A stretch of 34,822 nt of DNA from Methylococcaceae bacterium. GTDB lineage: Bacteria > Pseudomonadota > Gammaproteobacteria > Methylococcales > Methylococcaceae. A program made the position numbers and the translations under genes. The notes beneath the pieces were generated by a model. The model made no database searches. It saw nothing but the letters and a program-made list of their open reading frames with translations, and was not told the origin of the DNA. The stretch covers positions 1-34,822 of the forward strand of contig CADDYU010000029.1 in assembly GCA_902810705.1 (NCBI GenBank). The letters are read 5' to 3'. Position 1 is the stretch's first letter. Each line of letters opens with the position of its first letter. Positions 17,594-25,653 of the stretch are shown piece by piece.

Positions 17594-18594
17594 TGGATTT
17601 TGGCGAGTTATCGGCCCGAGTGGCCAAACTGGCGTTTGGCGACAACTCCGCGGTAATTTCGACAATCAAGCCCTACCCCGGCAACTCGTCCTCGGTTTAT
17701 CGCTTTGAATACAGCCGCGAGCATCAGCAACAAGCAGTGTACGTCAAGCTGCCGGCCCCCGGCGCAGAACGACCGGAAAGAATAGATCGCCTGAAAAGGG
17801 AGTTCAGGATTACTCAGAACATCAAGGCCGAGTTTCCCGAAACCTCGGAATTGCGCACCGTGAGTCCGGTGGGATTCATAGAGGATGCTCACGCCTTGGT
17901 AACCTGGGAGATTCCGGGCATCGCCCTGCAAAGCTTGCTAAATACCAGGCTCCAGTTCCGGATTGCCCATCACCGGCCACCTTTGGAAGAGTGCATGGAA
18001 TTGGCGGGGCGCTGGTTAAGGCGGTTCCACGACCTGAATCCTGAGCGGGACGGGTTGGATATGAACCGCTATTTAAGCTATTGCCACAAGCGTCTCGATA
18101 TTCTCAGCGACATCCATAACAGCGGACTGTCCAAAAGTCTCGCGGAGGCTCTCAAGGAGGTCATATCGGGCTGGCTATCCCAGTTAATGGCCGAATCCAA
18201 AGCCCATATCACCCTATGCCACAACGATTATTCCCCGCACAACATCATTGTGACGGACAAAGGTATTTGCGTGTTCGACTTTTCGTTTTCGGCGCCGGGC
18301 CTGTGCATGTTCGACGTGGCTTGCTTCTGGCATAAGCTGGAAGACTTGAAATACTCGCCGTTCTACCCCAACAGGACCGTCGAGGAGCTTCAAAAGCGGT
18401 TCCTCGGGGCGTATCAGACAGAATTCGACGTCAATCGGCCGGAAACGGCCTTGGCGCTCATGCGGCTGATCCTGAGCAAAATGCTGAGCTTGTGCGAGTT
18501 CTCCACGCGGCGCCCGGATCACTGGCTGGAAAATAGGAGACGGTATAAGGGGTATTTGGCGTTTCTGAAATCCCGAGTACAAGCGGGAGTCTAA
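17593..18594 (+). CDS. Aminoglycoside-phosphotransferase-fold kinase (APH family)
   Basis: A 333-residue protein of the APH/choline-kinase-like fold. The catalytic loop CHNDYSPHNIIV has H210, D212 and N217, and VFDFSFSAPG holds the metal-binding D229. The N-terminal lobe is less clear, with SSVYRFEY and VYVKLP (K52) suggesting the nucleotide lobe. Family members phosphorylate small molecules such as sugars, choline, homoserine or antibiotics; the substrate here cannot be read. Start and upstream stop overlap as TAATG with the methyltransferase gene, which is the best clue that the two act in one modification pathway. Its stop overlaps, tail to tail, that of the SHOCT gene. Confidence 0.8.
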   Translation: MDFGELSARVAKLAFGDNSAVISTIKPYPGNSSSVYRFEYSREHQQQAVYVKLPAPGAERPERIDRLKREFRITQNIKAEFPETSELRTVSPVGFIEDAHALVTWEIPGIALQSLLNTRLQFRIAHHRPPLEECMELAGRWLRRFHDLNPERDGLDMNRYLSYCHKRLDILSDIHNSGLSKSLAEALKEVISGWLSQLMAESKAHITLCHNDYSPHNIIVTDKGICVFDFSFSAPGLCMFDVACFWHKLEDLKYSPFYPNRTVEELQKRFLGAYQTEFDVNRPETALALMRLILSKMLSLCEFSTRRPDHWLENRRRYKGYLAFLKSRVQAGV

Positions 18595-19364
18595 AGCCGA
18601 CTCAATAACTCCGCCTTCTTTTGCGCAAACTCCTCGTCCGAGAGGATTCCCTTCTGCCTGAGCTCGGCGAGTCGCTCGATGGCCTTGAACACATCGCCGG
18701 TCTCGGCGGACGGCGGGACGGCCGAAGCGGGCGCCGCGGCGCTTGGAGTGGATGCGGCATGCGGCTGACCCCCGGACACCACGGGCAAGTCTTCCACCCG
18801 TACCAGACCATGCTGGCTGGTGAAGGTCAAGGAGGCGCCCTGGCCCTGTTGCTGGGCTACCCCGCCGATTTGATGGTCCAGGGTATCGTAAACCGTCACT
18901 TGGCCACCGAGGTCGATCGCCAGACGCCGGGCCGCCGGAAACACCGCATAACGGATGTTGTTCTGGGCGCCGGTGGCGCTGGGCGCGCCGAATTCGGCCG
19001 GCCACCACTGGCTGGAACTGGCCGGCGAAACGAACAGGCTGGTGCCTCCGCCGCCTCCCTGATATTGGCTTTGACTCTGCGCGGGGGGCGCCCAGAGCGG
19101 CTGCTTGGCGAGCTGCTGGGACAAATCATGACACAGGCCGTCGACCCTGGCCTTGAGCGCGTTGTTGAACATATCGCCCACCATCGTCATGCCGCCTTGC
19201 ATCCACTGGCAGCTGCCGCCGAATTCCGGATGGCTGAACTGCGCCATGGTGCCGTTGCCTTCCGCCACCGCCCCTAGCGCGGTAGCGACCGCATCCTGGC
19301 TGAAACCGTACCGTTGGGCCAAGTCAGCGACGATCTGTTGTCCTTGCGGGGTAAGGGTTCGCAT
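18591..19364 (-). CDS. SHOCT-domain protein of unknown function
   Basis: A 257-residue protein from ATG 19364, which has GGAGT about seven bases upstream; a frame extending to 19421 is rejected. The N-terminal part (LTPQGQQIVADLAQRYGFS, HPEFGGSCQWMQGGMTMVGDMFNNALK) and the middle (YAVFPAARRLAI, VTVYDTLDHQIGG) match a pattern common in proteobacterial SHOCT proteins. A Gln/Ser/Gly-rich linker (near residue 100) and an Ala/Pro/Ser linker separate the blocks. The last 30 residues (IERLAELRQKGILSDEEFAQ) form the SHOCT helix pair, thought to mediate oligomer formation. No signal or membrane segment is seen. The stop overlaps the convergent APH gene by four bases. Confidence 0.82.
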   Translation of the reverse strand: MRTLTPQGQQIVADLAQRYGFSQDAVATALGAVAEGNGTMAQFSHPEFGGSCQWMQGGMTMVGDMFNNALKARVDGLCHDLSQQLAKQPLWAPPAQSQSQYQGGGGGTSLFVSPASSSQWWPAEFGAPSATGAQNNIRYAVFPAARRLAIDLGGQVTVYDTLDHQIGGVAQQQGQGASLTFTSQHGLVRVEDLPVVSGGQPHAASTPSAAAPASAVPPSAETGDVFKAIERLAELRQKGILSDEEFAQKKAELLSRL

Positions 19365-19538
19365 GCTTTCGACTCCAAAAATCTTCGGCGGCAGGGCATA
19401 CCAATCGCTCCACCGCCGCATTCCAACGCCCGGAAGTGTTCCGAGGTTAGACCCATTTGGCGCCTTTGGCGTCTGAATTGCAAATCTGTTTTGGGCGAAT
19501 CGAGTGTTTACGGAGGATGAACGAGCGATGCGTGATTG

Positions 19539-20393
19539 TCAGTGGGTTTCCAAACGATAATCGCTATAAAACCGCCACGTGCGGATGATGTACAGCACGT
19601 CCGCCTCACGTTTCAGTTCCTCCGGAAACGGAGCGAACGGCGCGGCCAGCCGGACGATGCGCTCGGCGGCCTCGTCCAGGACTGGCTGGCCGGACGATTG
19701 GCGCACTTTCACGCTATAGACCGAGCCGTCGTGACGGATGCCGACAGCCAGCACCAAGCCTCCGGACAACTTTTGCCGACGGGCCTCATCGGGATAATTG
19801 AGGTTGCCGATGCGTTCGATCTTTTGCTGCCAAGCCTGCTCGTAAGCGGCCGCTTGGTATTTGTGGGCATTGACCGAGTTGATGTACATCGTTTTGGGAC
19901 GATGGGCATCGGTCTCGGAACCCTGGCTCATTGCCATGCTCACCTCGGTGATTTGCTGGCTCAGCGTAGCGGCCGATAGCTGGGGAGCTTGGAGCTTCGG
20001 CGGTTCTTCCTCGCTCTTCTTCGCGAGAATTTTTTTCTCCGCTTTTTCCTGAATCAGTACCGTTTTGCGTTTGCTTTCCGGAGTGAGAGCGGCGGCCAGC
20101 CGGGGCGATTTCTCGGCCGGCCGGCCTGTGTCCTCAATGGGAACAGGCTGGGATGGGAGGGGCTTGACGGCGTTCTCGCTGGCGCCGCCGGACTGGCGCT
20201 TCTCAGCCAAAAAATCGGCCTTTTCAGGCGTCGGGCGGGACGGGTTCCGAACCAGGGTGATGGCTAGGGGTTTTTGGACTTTCTGAGGCTTGGGCATTTC
20301 GAGATCGAGCCCGAGAATCACCGCAGCATGGATCGAGCTCGCAAGTAAGAGCGCGATCAGAAAGCGGTCGGAAACACGTCTTTCGCCGGGCAT
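19539..20393 (-). CDS. TonB-family energy-transducer-like protein
   Basis: A 284-residue protein with one N-terminal transmembrane segment (about residues 11-29, FLIALLLASSIHAAVILGL), a Lys/Pro/Glu-rich periplasmic spacer, and a C-terminal TonB-like domain from about residue 195 (LNYPDEARRQKLSGGLVLAVGIRHDGSV and AAPFAPFPEEL). TonB proteins pass proton-motive energy to outer-membrane receptors, but no exbB, exbD or receptor gene is adjacent. It follows gshB by 10 bases, the same neighbourhood as tonB3 of Pseudomonas aeruginosa, a gene linked to twitching motility; the presence of pilSR nearby fits but does not prove that role. Confidence 0.88.
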   Translation of the reverse strand: MPGERRVSDRFLIALLLASSIHAAVILGLDLEMPKPQKVQKPLAITLVRNPSRPTPEKADFLAEKRQSGGASENAVKPLPSQPVPIEDTGRPAEKSPRLAAALTPESKRKTVLIQEKAEKKILAKKSEEEPPKLQAPQLSAATLSQQITEVSMAMSQGSETDAHRPKTMYINSVNAHKYQAAAYEQAWQQKIERIGNLNYPDEARRQKLSGGLVLAVGIRHDGSVYSVKVRQSSGQPVLDEAAERIVRLAAPFAPFPEELKREADVLYIIRTWRFYSDYRLETH

Positions 20394-20403
20394 GCCTGAG
20401 CCT

Positions 20404-21360
20404 TTACTCGAAGGAATTGAGGGCCGACTCGATATGATCCATCAGGCGGGCAGAGATGTTGAGTCCGAACAGCCGGTCAAGCTCCTGCACGCAGGTTGGA
20501 CTGGTCACGTTGACCTCGGTCAGGTAATCGCCGATGACATCCAATCCCACGAACACTAGGCCCCGTTCCCGCAGGGCGGGACCGACCTGCGCCGCGATCC
20601 AGCGATCACGCGGGGTGAGCTCGCGGCCCTCGGCGCGCCCGCCCGCGGCCAGGTTGCCGCGGCTCTCGCCTTGCGCCGGAATGCGCGCCAAGGCGTAGGG
20701 CACGACCTCGCCGTCGACCATCAGAATCCGCTTGTCGCCATCCGAGATTTCCGGCAGATAGCGCTGCGCCATGACGAAGCGGGTGTTGTGCCGGGTCATG
20801 GTTTCCAGGATGACGCTCAGGTTCGGGTCCCGTTCGGCTACCCGGAAAATCGAGGCGCCGCCCATGCCGTCCAGGGGCTTCAGGACGATTTCGCCCTGCT
20901 CGGCCAGAAACTCGCGGAGCTTTCCAGCCTCCCGCGCCACCAGAGTCGGCGTGCAGCAGTGGGGGAACCAGGCCGTGAACAGCTTTTCGTTGGCGTCCCG
21001 CAGCGAGCGCGGCTTGTTGACGACGTACACGCCCCGGCTCTCGGCACACTCCAGGAGATAGGTCGCGTAGATGTATTCCTGGTCGAAGGGCGGGTCCTTC
21101 CGCATCAGCACCACGTCGAGATCATCCAGCGGCGCGTCCCGCGCATCGAGAAAGCGGAACCACGTAAGGTCGTTGCGCTCGACCTCCAGACCCCGCATGC
21201 GGGCGTAAGTCCGACCGTCTCTCAGATAGAGATCGTTGAGCTCCATGTAATGCAGCTCGTACCCGCGCGCCTGGGCTTCGAGAAGCATCGCGAAGCTGGT
21301 GTCTTTGTGGATTTTGATCTTGCCGATGGGATCCATCACGATCCCGAGTTTTAAACTCAT
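20404..21360 (-). CDS. gshB: Glutathione synthetase
   Basis: GshB joins gamma-glutamylcysteine and glycine with ATP to make glutathione in the cytoplasm. The 318-residue chain is normal for the proteobacterial ATP-grasp enzyme (about 316). It has the N-terminal LGIVMDPIGKIKIHKDTSFAM, MRKDPPFDQEYIYATYLLE, IVLKPLDGMGGASIFR for nucleotide binding, and the C-terminal GLDVIGDYLTEVNVTSPT metal site. The gene is divergent from rpmB and leads the minus-strand set gshB-tonB-like. Confidence 0.97.
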   Translation of the reverse strand: MSLKLGIVMDPIGKIKIHKDTSFAMLLEAQARGYELHYMELNDLYLRDGRTYARMRGLEVERNDLTWFRFLDARDAPLDDLDVVLMRKDPPFDQEYIYATYLLECAESRGVYVVNKPRSLRDANEKLFTAWFPHCCTPTLVAREAGKLREFLAEQGEIVLKPLDGMGGASIFRVAERDPNLSVILETMTRHNTRFVMAQRYLPEISDGDKRILMVDGEVVPYALARIPAQGESRGNLAAGGRAEGRELTPRDRWIAAQVGPALRERGLVFVGLDVIGDYLTEVNVTSPTCVQELDRLFGLNISARLMDHIESALNSFE

Positions 21361-21396
21361 ACGAATGTCCCCGGCGCTCTAAATCTTAAGCTCAAC

Positions 21397-21426
21397 TTGA
21401 CGTTGAATCGGCAAATCATTTATAAA
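21397..21426 (+). promoter_or_regulatory. Probable sigma-70 promoter of rpmB-rpmG
   Basis: TTGACG (21397-21402) and TATAAA (21421-21426) each match the consensus at 5 of 6 positions and are 18 bases apart. Transcription would begin near 21433, about 30 bases before rpmB. This is among the best promoter matches in the window. Confidence 0.6.
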
Positions 21427-21462
21427 ACCTGATTTTTCCCTTCCAGGCGAGCGAGGTTAACC

Positions 21463-21699
21463 ATGTCCAGAATATGCCAGGTCACGGGCAAGCGCCGTAT
21501 TGTAGGCCATAATGTCTCCCACGCTAACAACAAGACCAAGCGATTGTTCAACCCGAACCTGCATGAAAAGCGGTTTTGGGTGGAGAGCGAGAAGCGTTGG
21601 GTGCGGCTTCGTGTTTCGAGCCATGGCTTGCGTATTATCGATAAGCGTGGCATCGATGCCGTACTGGCTGATCTTCGCCAGCGCGGCGAAAAATATTGA
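21463..21699 (+). CDS. rpmB: Large-subunit ribosomal protein bL28
   Basis: Ribosomal protein L28, full length at 78 residues, with the characteristic start [20 protein letters not shown] and [12 protein letters not shown], then [16 protein letters not shown]. It lacks the zinc-binding cysteine set (only C5), so it is the zinc-independent form. GAGG lies six bases before the ATG. It is followed 19 bases later by rpmG, the standard proteobacterial pair. Confidence 0.98.
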   Translation: MSRICQVTGKRRIVGHNVSHANNKTKRLFNPNLHEKRFWVESEKRWVRLRVSSHGLRIIDKRGIDAVLADLRQRGEKY

Positions 21700-21718
21700 A
21701 CTACGAGGTTAGACGATC

Positions 21719-21874
21719 ATGCGCGACAAAATCAAATTGATATCCAGCGCCGGTACCGGCCATTTCTACACGACGACCAAGAACAAGAAGAACATGCCGG
21801 AAAAGATGGAGATCAAGAAGTTCGATCCCGTCGTCCGAAAGCACGTGATCTACAAGGAAGGTAAAATCAAGTAA
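21719..21874 (+). CDS. rpmG: Large-subunit ribosomal protein bL33
   Basis: A 51-residue protein read directly from the sequence: it begins [20 protein letters not shown] and continues with [16 protein letters not shown] and ends KEGKIK. This is ribosomal protein L33. It has no cysteine, so it is the zinc-free version. A CGAGG sits about ten bases before the ATG, and the gene is cotranscribed with rpmB. Confidence 0.97.
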   Translation: MRDKIKLISSAGTGHFYTTTKNKKNMPEKMEIKKFDPVVRKHVIYKEGKIK

Positions 21875-21906
21875 GCCAGGTCCGCTTTGGCTCTTCGCTT
21901 CTTCGA

Positions 21907-21929
21907 GGCAGGGCCAAGCTCTCCCTGCC
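21907..21929. terminator. Hairpin between convergent rpmG and Rieske genes
   Basis: A 7-bp perfect stem, GGCAGGG (21907-21913) with CCCTGCC (21923-21929), lies in the 67-base gap between two convergent genes. No T-tract follows on either strand, so it is at best a weak or factor-assisted terminator. Confidence 0.35.
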
Positions 21930-21941
21930 CGGCGGCGGAAC

Positions 21942-22301
21942 TCAACCGCCACTTTGCTTTCCCAGCAGCACCCGCCCAGCTTTCCAGCGCACCGGTAGTT
22001 TATCGAGCCTCTGCCCCCGGCAGGGGCCGGCGATGCACTCTCCATCCTCGATACGGAACAAGGCTCCATGCAGAGCGCAGCGGAGATAATCCCCCGTTTC
22101 GGTCAAGAATTGCTCCGGCCGCCAGTTGAGCGGTGCGCCGGTGTGGGGGCAGGTATTGCGATAGGCATGGACCTGCCCTTCGGAGCAAACCAGAAAACCC
22201 TCGTGAGTTTCTTCGCCAGCCTGAAACAAGAACTCCCGGCACAAACCGTCCTCAAGCTTATCCAGAGCACAAATGACCCCGTCCTCGGGCAAAGCAGGCA
22301 T
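21942..22301 (-). CDS. Rieske-type [2Fe-2S] ferredoxin-like protein
   Basis: A small soluble 119-residue Rieske protein. The cluster ligands are C51 and H53 in TCPHTGAP and C75 and H78 in RCALHGALF, the two-Cys two-His pattern of Rieske domains. It has no signal peptide and no oxygenase domain, so it resembles stand-alone Rieske ferredoxins that carry electrons or act as redox-sensing partners. Its electron partners are not in the neighbourhood. It converges on rpmG and starts about 97 bases from the divergent ybdD gene. Confidence 0.88.
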   Translation of the reverse strand: MPALPEDGVICALDKLEDGLCREFLFQAGEETHEGFLVCSEGQVHAYRNTCPHTGAPLNWRPEQFLTETGDYLRCALHGALFRIEDGECIAGPCRGQRLDKLPVRWKAGRVLLGKQSGG

Positions 22302-22397
22302 CCAGATCTTCAGCTCCGGCTCGGTTGCGTGGCCGGACGATCCGGCGGTATAGTGGACCAGATAGCGTCCTTAGGGCACAGGCAATACGCAATTTTC

Positions 22398-22583
22398 ATG
22401 GCTTCTTCCCTTAGAAAATTCTGGCGGATCGTGCGGGCGGCCACGGGCGACGATGCCTATGAGCGCTATTTGGGCCACTGGCACCGCCGGCATGCCTCCG
22501 AGGGTGCCGAGCCCATGAGCCGCAAGGCGTTTTACGAAGCCGAAATCCGGCGCCGCTGGAACGGCGTCAAACGCTGCTGCTGA
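22398..22583 (+). CDS. ybdD: YbdD/YjiX family (DUF466) small protein
   Basis: A 61-residue protein from ATG 22398; the frame is open upstream to 22068, but that part overlaps the Rieske gene antisense and is not coding-like. The conserved family pattern is visible: RKFWRIVRAATGDDAYERYL, HWHRRH, PMSRKAFYEAEIRRRW and a terminal CC. In E. coli YbdD is encoded with the pyruvate/peptide transporter CstA or BtsT. Neither transporter gene is next to this copy, so it stands alone. The ribosome site is poor. Confidence 0.82.
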   Translation: MASSLRKFWRIVRAATGDDAYERYLGHWHRRHASEGAEPMSRKAFYEAEIRRRWNGVKRCC

Positions 22584-22626
22584 GTCTCAATCCACCCCGC
22601 CTACTAAGCCCAGGGTAAAGCCGAGC

Positions 22627-22887
22627 TTACAGGCGGCTTCTGATCCGATCGTAAGCGCTTTTGATTTCCTCGCCGAGCAGCTTCGCGGTGCTCCAAACGT
22701 CGTCGGAGGCCTCTTTCGCCTCTCCGGCGAGCGTTTCGAGCTTCGCCTTGAATTCTTCCAGCTTGGCCTCGGTCTTTTCCCATTCCTCGCGTGCTTCCAG
22801 CTTGGCTAGATTGAGCTGCACCAGCAGTTCGTCCCGCTGCTGCAGCAGACCGTCCCGAAATTTTTCGAATTCATTTTGAACATTCAT
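22627..22887 (-). CDS. Small coiled-coil protein
   Basis: An 86-residue protein starting at ATG 22887, with GAGG about eight bases upstream; an extension to 22977 is rejected. The chain is almost all charged helix (QQRDELLVQLNLAKLEAREE, EKTEAKLEEFKAKLETL) with heptad-like leucines, then ASDDVWSTAKLLGEEIKSAY, a pattern I recall from bacterial stress-related coiled-coil proteins of the sll1863 type. No signal peptide or membrane segment. Exact role is unknown. It is divergent from msbA. Confidence 0.7.
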   Translation of the reverse strand: MNVQNEFEKFRDGLLQQRDELLVQLNLAKLEAREEWEKTEAKLEEFKAKLETLAGEAKEASDDVWSTAKLLGEEIKSAYDRIRSRL

Positions 22888-23034
22888 CGTACCATCCTCG
22901 TTTGCCTTGTTTGTGCGCCTCTTCAGGCTGCGCGCCGCATCGGCGTTGTGCGGCCTGGATGAGTTCAGCGTCAGCATATCAAGACGCAGTGTTTCAAGTC
23001 CAAGGGGGCGGCAGCCAATCCGCGGTCCCGGCGG

Positions 23035-23040
23035 TATAAT
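23035..23040 (+). promoter_or_regulatory. Possible -10 box upstream of msbA
   Basis: A perfect TATAAT lies 128 bases before the msbA start, flanked by GGCGG and CGGCGG. No good -35 hexamer sits 16-18 bases upstream and the extended -10 TG is missing, so this is tentative. Confidence 0.3.
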
Positions 23041-23167
23041 CGGCGGTCGCCGGACGCGCGGGCCTTAGCTCCCCCGAGCCGTAGGCTTTAGCCACTTTCC
23101 GTCCAACTCCATTCCCGGGAGCGAGAATCCTCTCGGGCCTTTGCATCAACTTTGACCTGCGAGCGCG

Positions 23168-24958
23168 ATGGATTCCGATAAAAATACGCTGACCGACGGT
23201 TTGGTTGTTTATCGTCGGTTGCTGGGCTATGCCTTGCCGTACTGGAGAATGTTTCTGATCTCGGTTGTGGCGATGATCGTCTACGCGGCGCTCGGACCCG
23301 CTTTCGCCAAGCTGATTCAATCGCTCGTCGACGGCAGCTTCGTCCAGCACGGCCCGGAGGTGTTGCGGTGGGCCGCTTTGGCCTTGGTGGGTCTGTCCCT
23401 GGTCCGGGGGGTCGCCGGTTTCGCCAGCGATTATTGTTCCGGCTGGGTGGGGCGGCGGATCATCGCCGATCTTCGCCGCAACCTTTTCGACCAGTTGCTC
23501 AATCTGCCTTCCGCCTACTACGATGGCGCCTCGTCGGGCCAGCTGCTCGCCAAACTGCTCTATAACACCGAACAGGTGGCGATTTCCCTGAGCAGCGGCA
23601 TCGTGGCGGTATTCAAAGACAGCCTGACTATTGTCGGCCTGTCCGCCCTGATGATCTACGAGAGCCTGCAATTGTCCCTGGTGTTCATGGTCGTTGGTCC
23701 CGTGCTCGGCATCGGCACCCGTCTGATCAGCAAGCGGTTTCGCAAGATCAGCATGCGCATTCAGGAATCCATGGGCAATGTCGGTCACGTGGCGCAGGAG
23801 GTCATCGACGCGCAGCGAATCGTCAAGGTCTTCAATGGCAAGGCCTACGAGACCCATAAGTTCGCCAAGGAAAACGAACGCAACCAGCGCCGCCACGTGA
23901 AGCTGATCGCCACCGACGCGATCAGCAGCGCGGTCATTCAATTGATTTACATCGGCGGCATCGCGGCCATTTTGTACGTGGCCTCGACCGATTCGGTGCG
24001 GAACACCGTCACGCCCGGCAGCCTGGTCGCCTTCGTGGCGGCGATGGCCATGATGCTGAGCCCCATCAAGCGCGTGACCCAGGTGGTCAGCATTCTCCAG
24101 AAAGGGATCGCGGCGGGCGACAGCCTGTTCGAGGTGCTGGATGTCGAGCGTGAGCGCGACGCGGGCACCGCCGAGCTTAAGCAGGTCGAGGGACGAATCG
24201 AATACCGGCAGGTCAGCCTCGCGTATCGGGATGGCGGCGAGACCGTGCTGAAAGGCATCGACCTGGCTATCGCGCCGGGCAAAACCGTCGCGCTGGTCGG
24301 CCATTCCGGCAGCGGCAAGACCTCCCTGATCCGCCTCCTGCCCAGGCTGTACGAGCCGAGCGGAGGCGAAATTCTCATCGATGGCCGCAATATCCGGGAA
24401 TTTACCCTTGAGAGCCTGCGCCGCCATATTGCCTATGTCGGCCAGGAAGTCATCCTGTTCAACGACACGGTCGTGAACAACATCGCCTACGGCCACCCGT
24501 CGGCCACGCCCCGGCAGATCCGGCAGGCGGCCATCGCCGCGCATGCGCTGGATTTTATCGAGAGCCTGCCACATGGTTTCGAGACCGTGGTCGGCCAGCA
24601 AGGGGTCCTCTTGTCCGGCGGGCAACGGCAGCGCATCGCCATCGCGCGTGCCGTCCTGAAAAATGCGCCAATTCTGATCCTGGACGAAGCGACTTCGGCC
24701 TTAGACGCGGAATCCGAACGGCACGTGCAGGCGGCGCTCGAGGTGTTGATGAGAGACCGCACCACTCTGGTGATCGCCCATCGGCTGTCGACCATCCAGA
24801 ATGCCGATCGGATTTATGTGATGCGAGACGGCCGCATCGTCGAGCAAGGAACCCATGACGAGTTGCTGCTCGGCCAGTCCCATTATGCGGAGCTTTACCG
24901 ATTCCAGTTTGGCCACCGTCCGGTGGAAATCGTCTCTCCCCGACGTACGGCAAACTGA
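23168..24958 (+). CDS. msbA: Lipid A export ABC transporter MsbA
   Basis: A 596-residue half-transporter, membrane domain fused to ATPase, as in E. coli MsbA (582). The first 320 residues contain about six hydrophobic segments. The nucleotide domain has Walker A GHSGSGKT (378-385), the Q-loop GQEVILF, signature LSGGQ (482-486), Walker B ILILDEATS (502-510) and the H-loop in VIAHRLSTI. As a homodimer in the inner membrane, MsbA flips lipid A-core from the cytoplasmic to the periplasmic face. No lpxK follows, unlike the usual msbA-lpxK order, so a different lipid exporter of the same subfamily is possible, but the overall sequence favours MsbA. Confidence 0.92.
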   Translation: MDSDKNTLTDGLVVYRRLLGYALPYWRMFLISVVAMIVYAALGPAFAKLIQSLVDGSFVQHGPEVLRWAALALVGLSLVRGVAGFASDYCSGWVGRRIIADLRRNLFDQLLNLPSAYYDGASSGQLLAKLLYNTEQVAISLSSGIVAVFKDSLTIVGLSALMIYESLQLSLVFMVVGPVLGIGTRLISKRFRKISMRIQESMGNVGHVAQEVIDAQRIVKVFNGKAYETHKFAKENERNQRRHVKLIATDAISSAVIQLIYIGGIAAILYVASTDSVRNTVTPGSLVAFVAAMAMMLSPIKRVTQVVSILQKGIAAGDSLFEVLDVERERDAGTAELKQVEGRIEYRQVSLAYRDGGETVLKGIDLAIAPGKTVALVGHSGSGKTSLIRLLPRLYEPSGGEILIDGRNIREFTLESLRRHIAYVGQEVILFNDTVVNNIAYGHPSATPRQIRQAAIAAHALDFIESLPHGFETVVGQQGVLLSGGQRQRIAIARAVLKNAPILILDEATSALDAESERHVQAALEVLMRDRTTLVIAHRLSTIQNADRIYVMRDGRIVEQGTHDELLLGQSHYAELYRFQFGHRPVEIVSPRRTAN

Positions 24959-25113
24959 CCGGCCGAATCCACTTCGAGGGCGCGGATATTGCGGTTTTGT
25001 CCGATTAGGCCTATGTTGTGCCCGTTCCGGGCTCATCCTGGGTGGGTGGCGCTCGCTTCGCCACTAAAGGTTCGCTCATCGAGCCGCCAACGATAAAAGT
25101 AAGGGAAGATGTC

Positions 25114-25542
25114 ATGACAGAACTGCTATTCGGACTGACGGTGGTTTTCGTGGGCTACGTCGTTTTCGAGGTATTTAAGACCGTCTCCCAGACCCACAAT
25201 GCGGCACCATCTTCCCCAAAGCCCGTTCCCGAACCGCCCTCCGACACCGCGAGGGCTCCGGCGGAAACCGCGCCCGCACCGGCCGAACCCGCCGCAACGC
25301 CGGCGCCCGAGCCGGTTGCGGCGGACGCGGAACGCGGCTTGCACTTGCGAAATCCCGCCACCGGCGAAATATCGGCCGTGCCCACCAATTACCGATTCGC
25401 CAAGAAATGGATCAAGGAAGCCTTGGTTGAGGAGGGTCTTCTTGAAAAGGTCTACAAGCCCAACGAACTGGACGATGCCGCGGCGCGAAAGGCGAAGGAA
25501 GCCCTGGAAAAATTCAGATGGCTGGAAAAATACCAGCCCTAA
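25114..25542 (+). CDS. Membrane-anchored protein of unknown function
   Basis: A 142-residue protein from ATG 25114, preceded by AAGGGAAGA at a good distance; the frame is open back to 25018, but without support. One transmembrane segment occupies residues 4-22 (LLFGLTVVFVGYVVFEVF). A long Pro/Ala/Glu linker (residues 32-70) leads to a small C-terminal domain with LHLRNPATGEIS, PTNYRFAKKWIKEALVEEG and a charged helix KAKEALEKFRWL. No catalytic motif or family is recognised. It is convergent with pilR. Confidence 0.6.
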   Translation: MTELLFGLTVVFVGYVVFEVFKTVSQTHNAAPSSPKPVPEPPSDTARAPAETAPAPAEPAATPAPEPVAADAERGLHLRNPATGEISAVPTNYRFAKKWIKEALVEEGLLEKVYKPNELDDAAARKAKEALEKFRWLEKYQP

Positions 25543-25567
25543 GCCACTTGGTAGGCTCTGCCCGCCA

Positions 25568-25604
25568 CGCCACGGAGCGTGGCGATCTCATTAGCCCGTG
25601 AGAT
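25568..25604. terminator. Tandem hairpins between convergent genes
   Basis: CGCCACG (25568-25574) pairs with CGTGGCG (25578-25584) around a GAG loop, and ATCTCA (25585-25590) pairs with TGAGAT (25599-25604). They sit between the stop codons of the 25114 gene and pilR. There is no clear T-tract, so a bidirectional terminator role is inferred from position. Confidence 0.35.
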
Positions 25605-25653
25605 AGGGTTGTTCGAGAGGCGCGGGCCGTGTGTCCGGGGGTTGCCATAGCCT

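Noticed and set aside
22994..24625. A 543-codon minus-strand open frame over msbA
   Set aside because: The ABC-transporter motifs are intact on the plus strand. The antisense frame is rich in His/Gln/Asp, typical of shadows in G+C-rich DNA.
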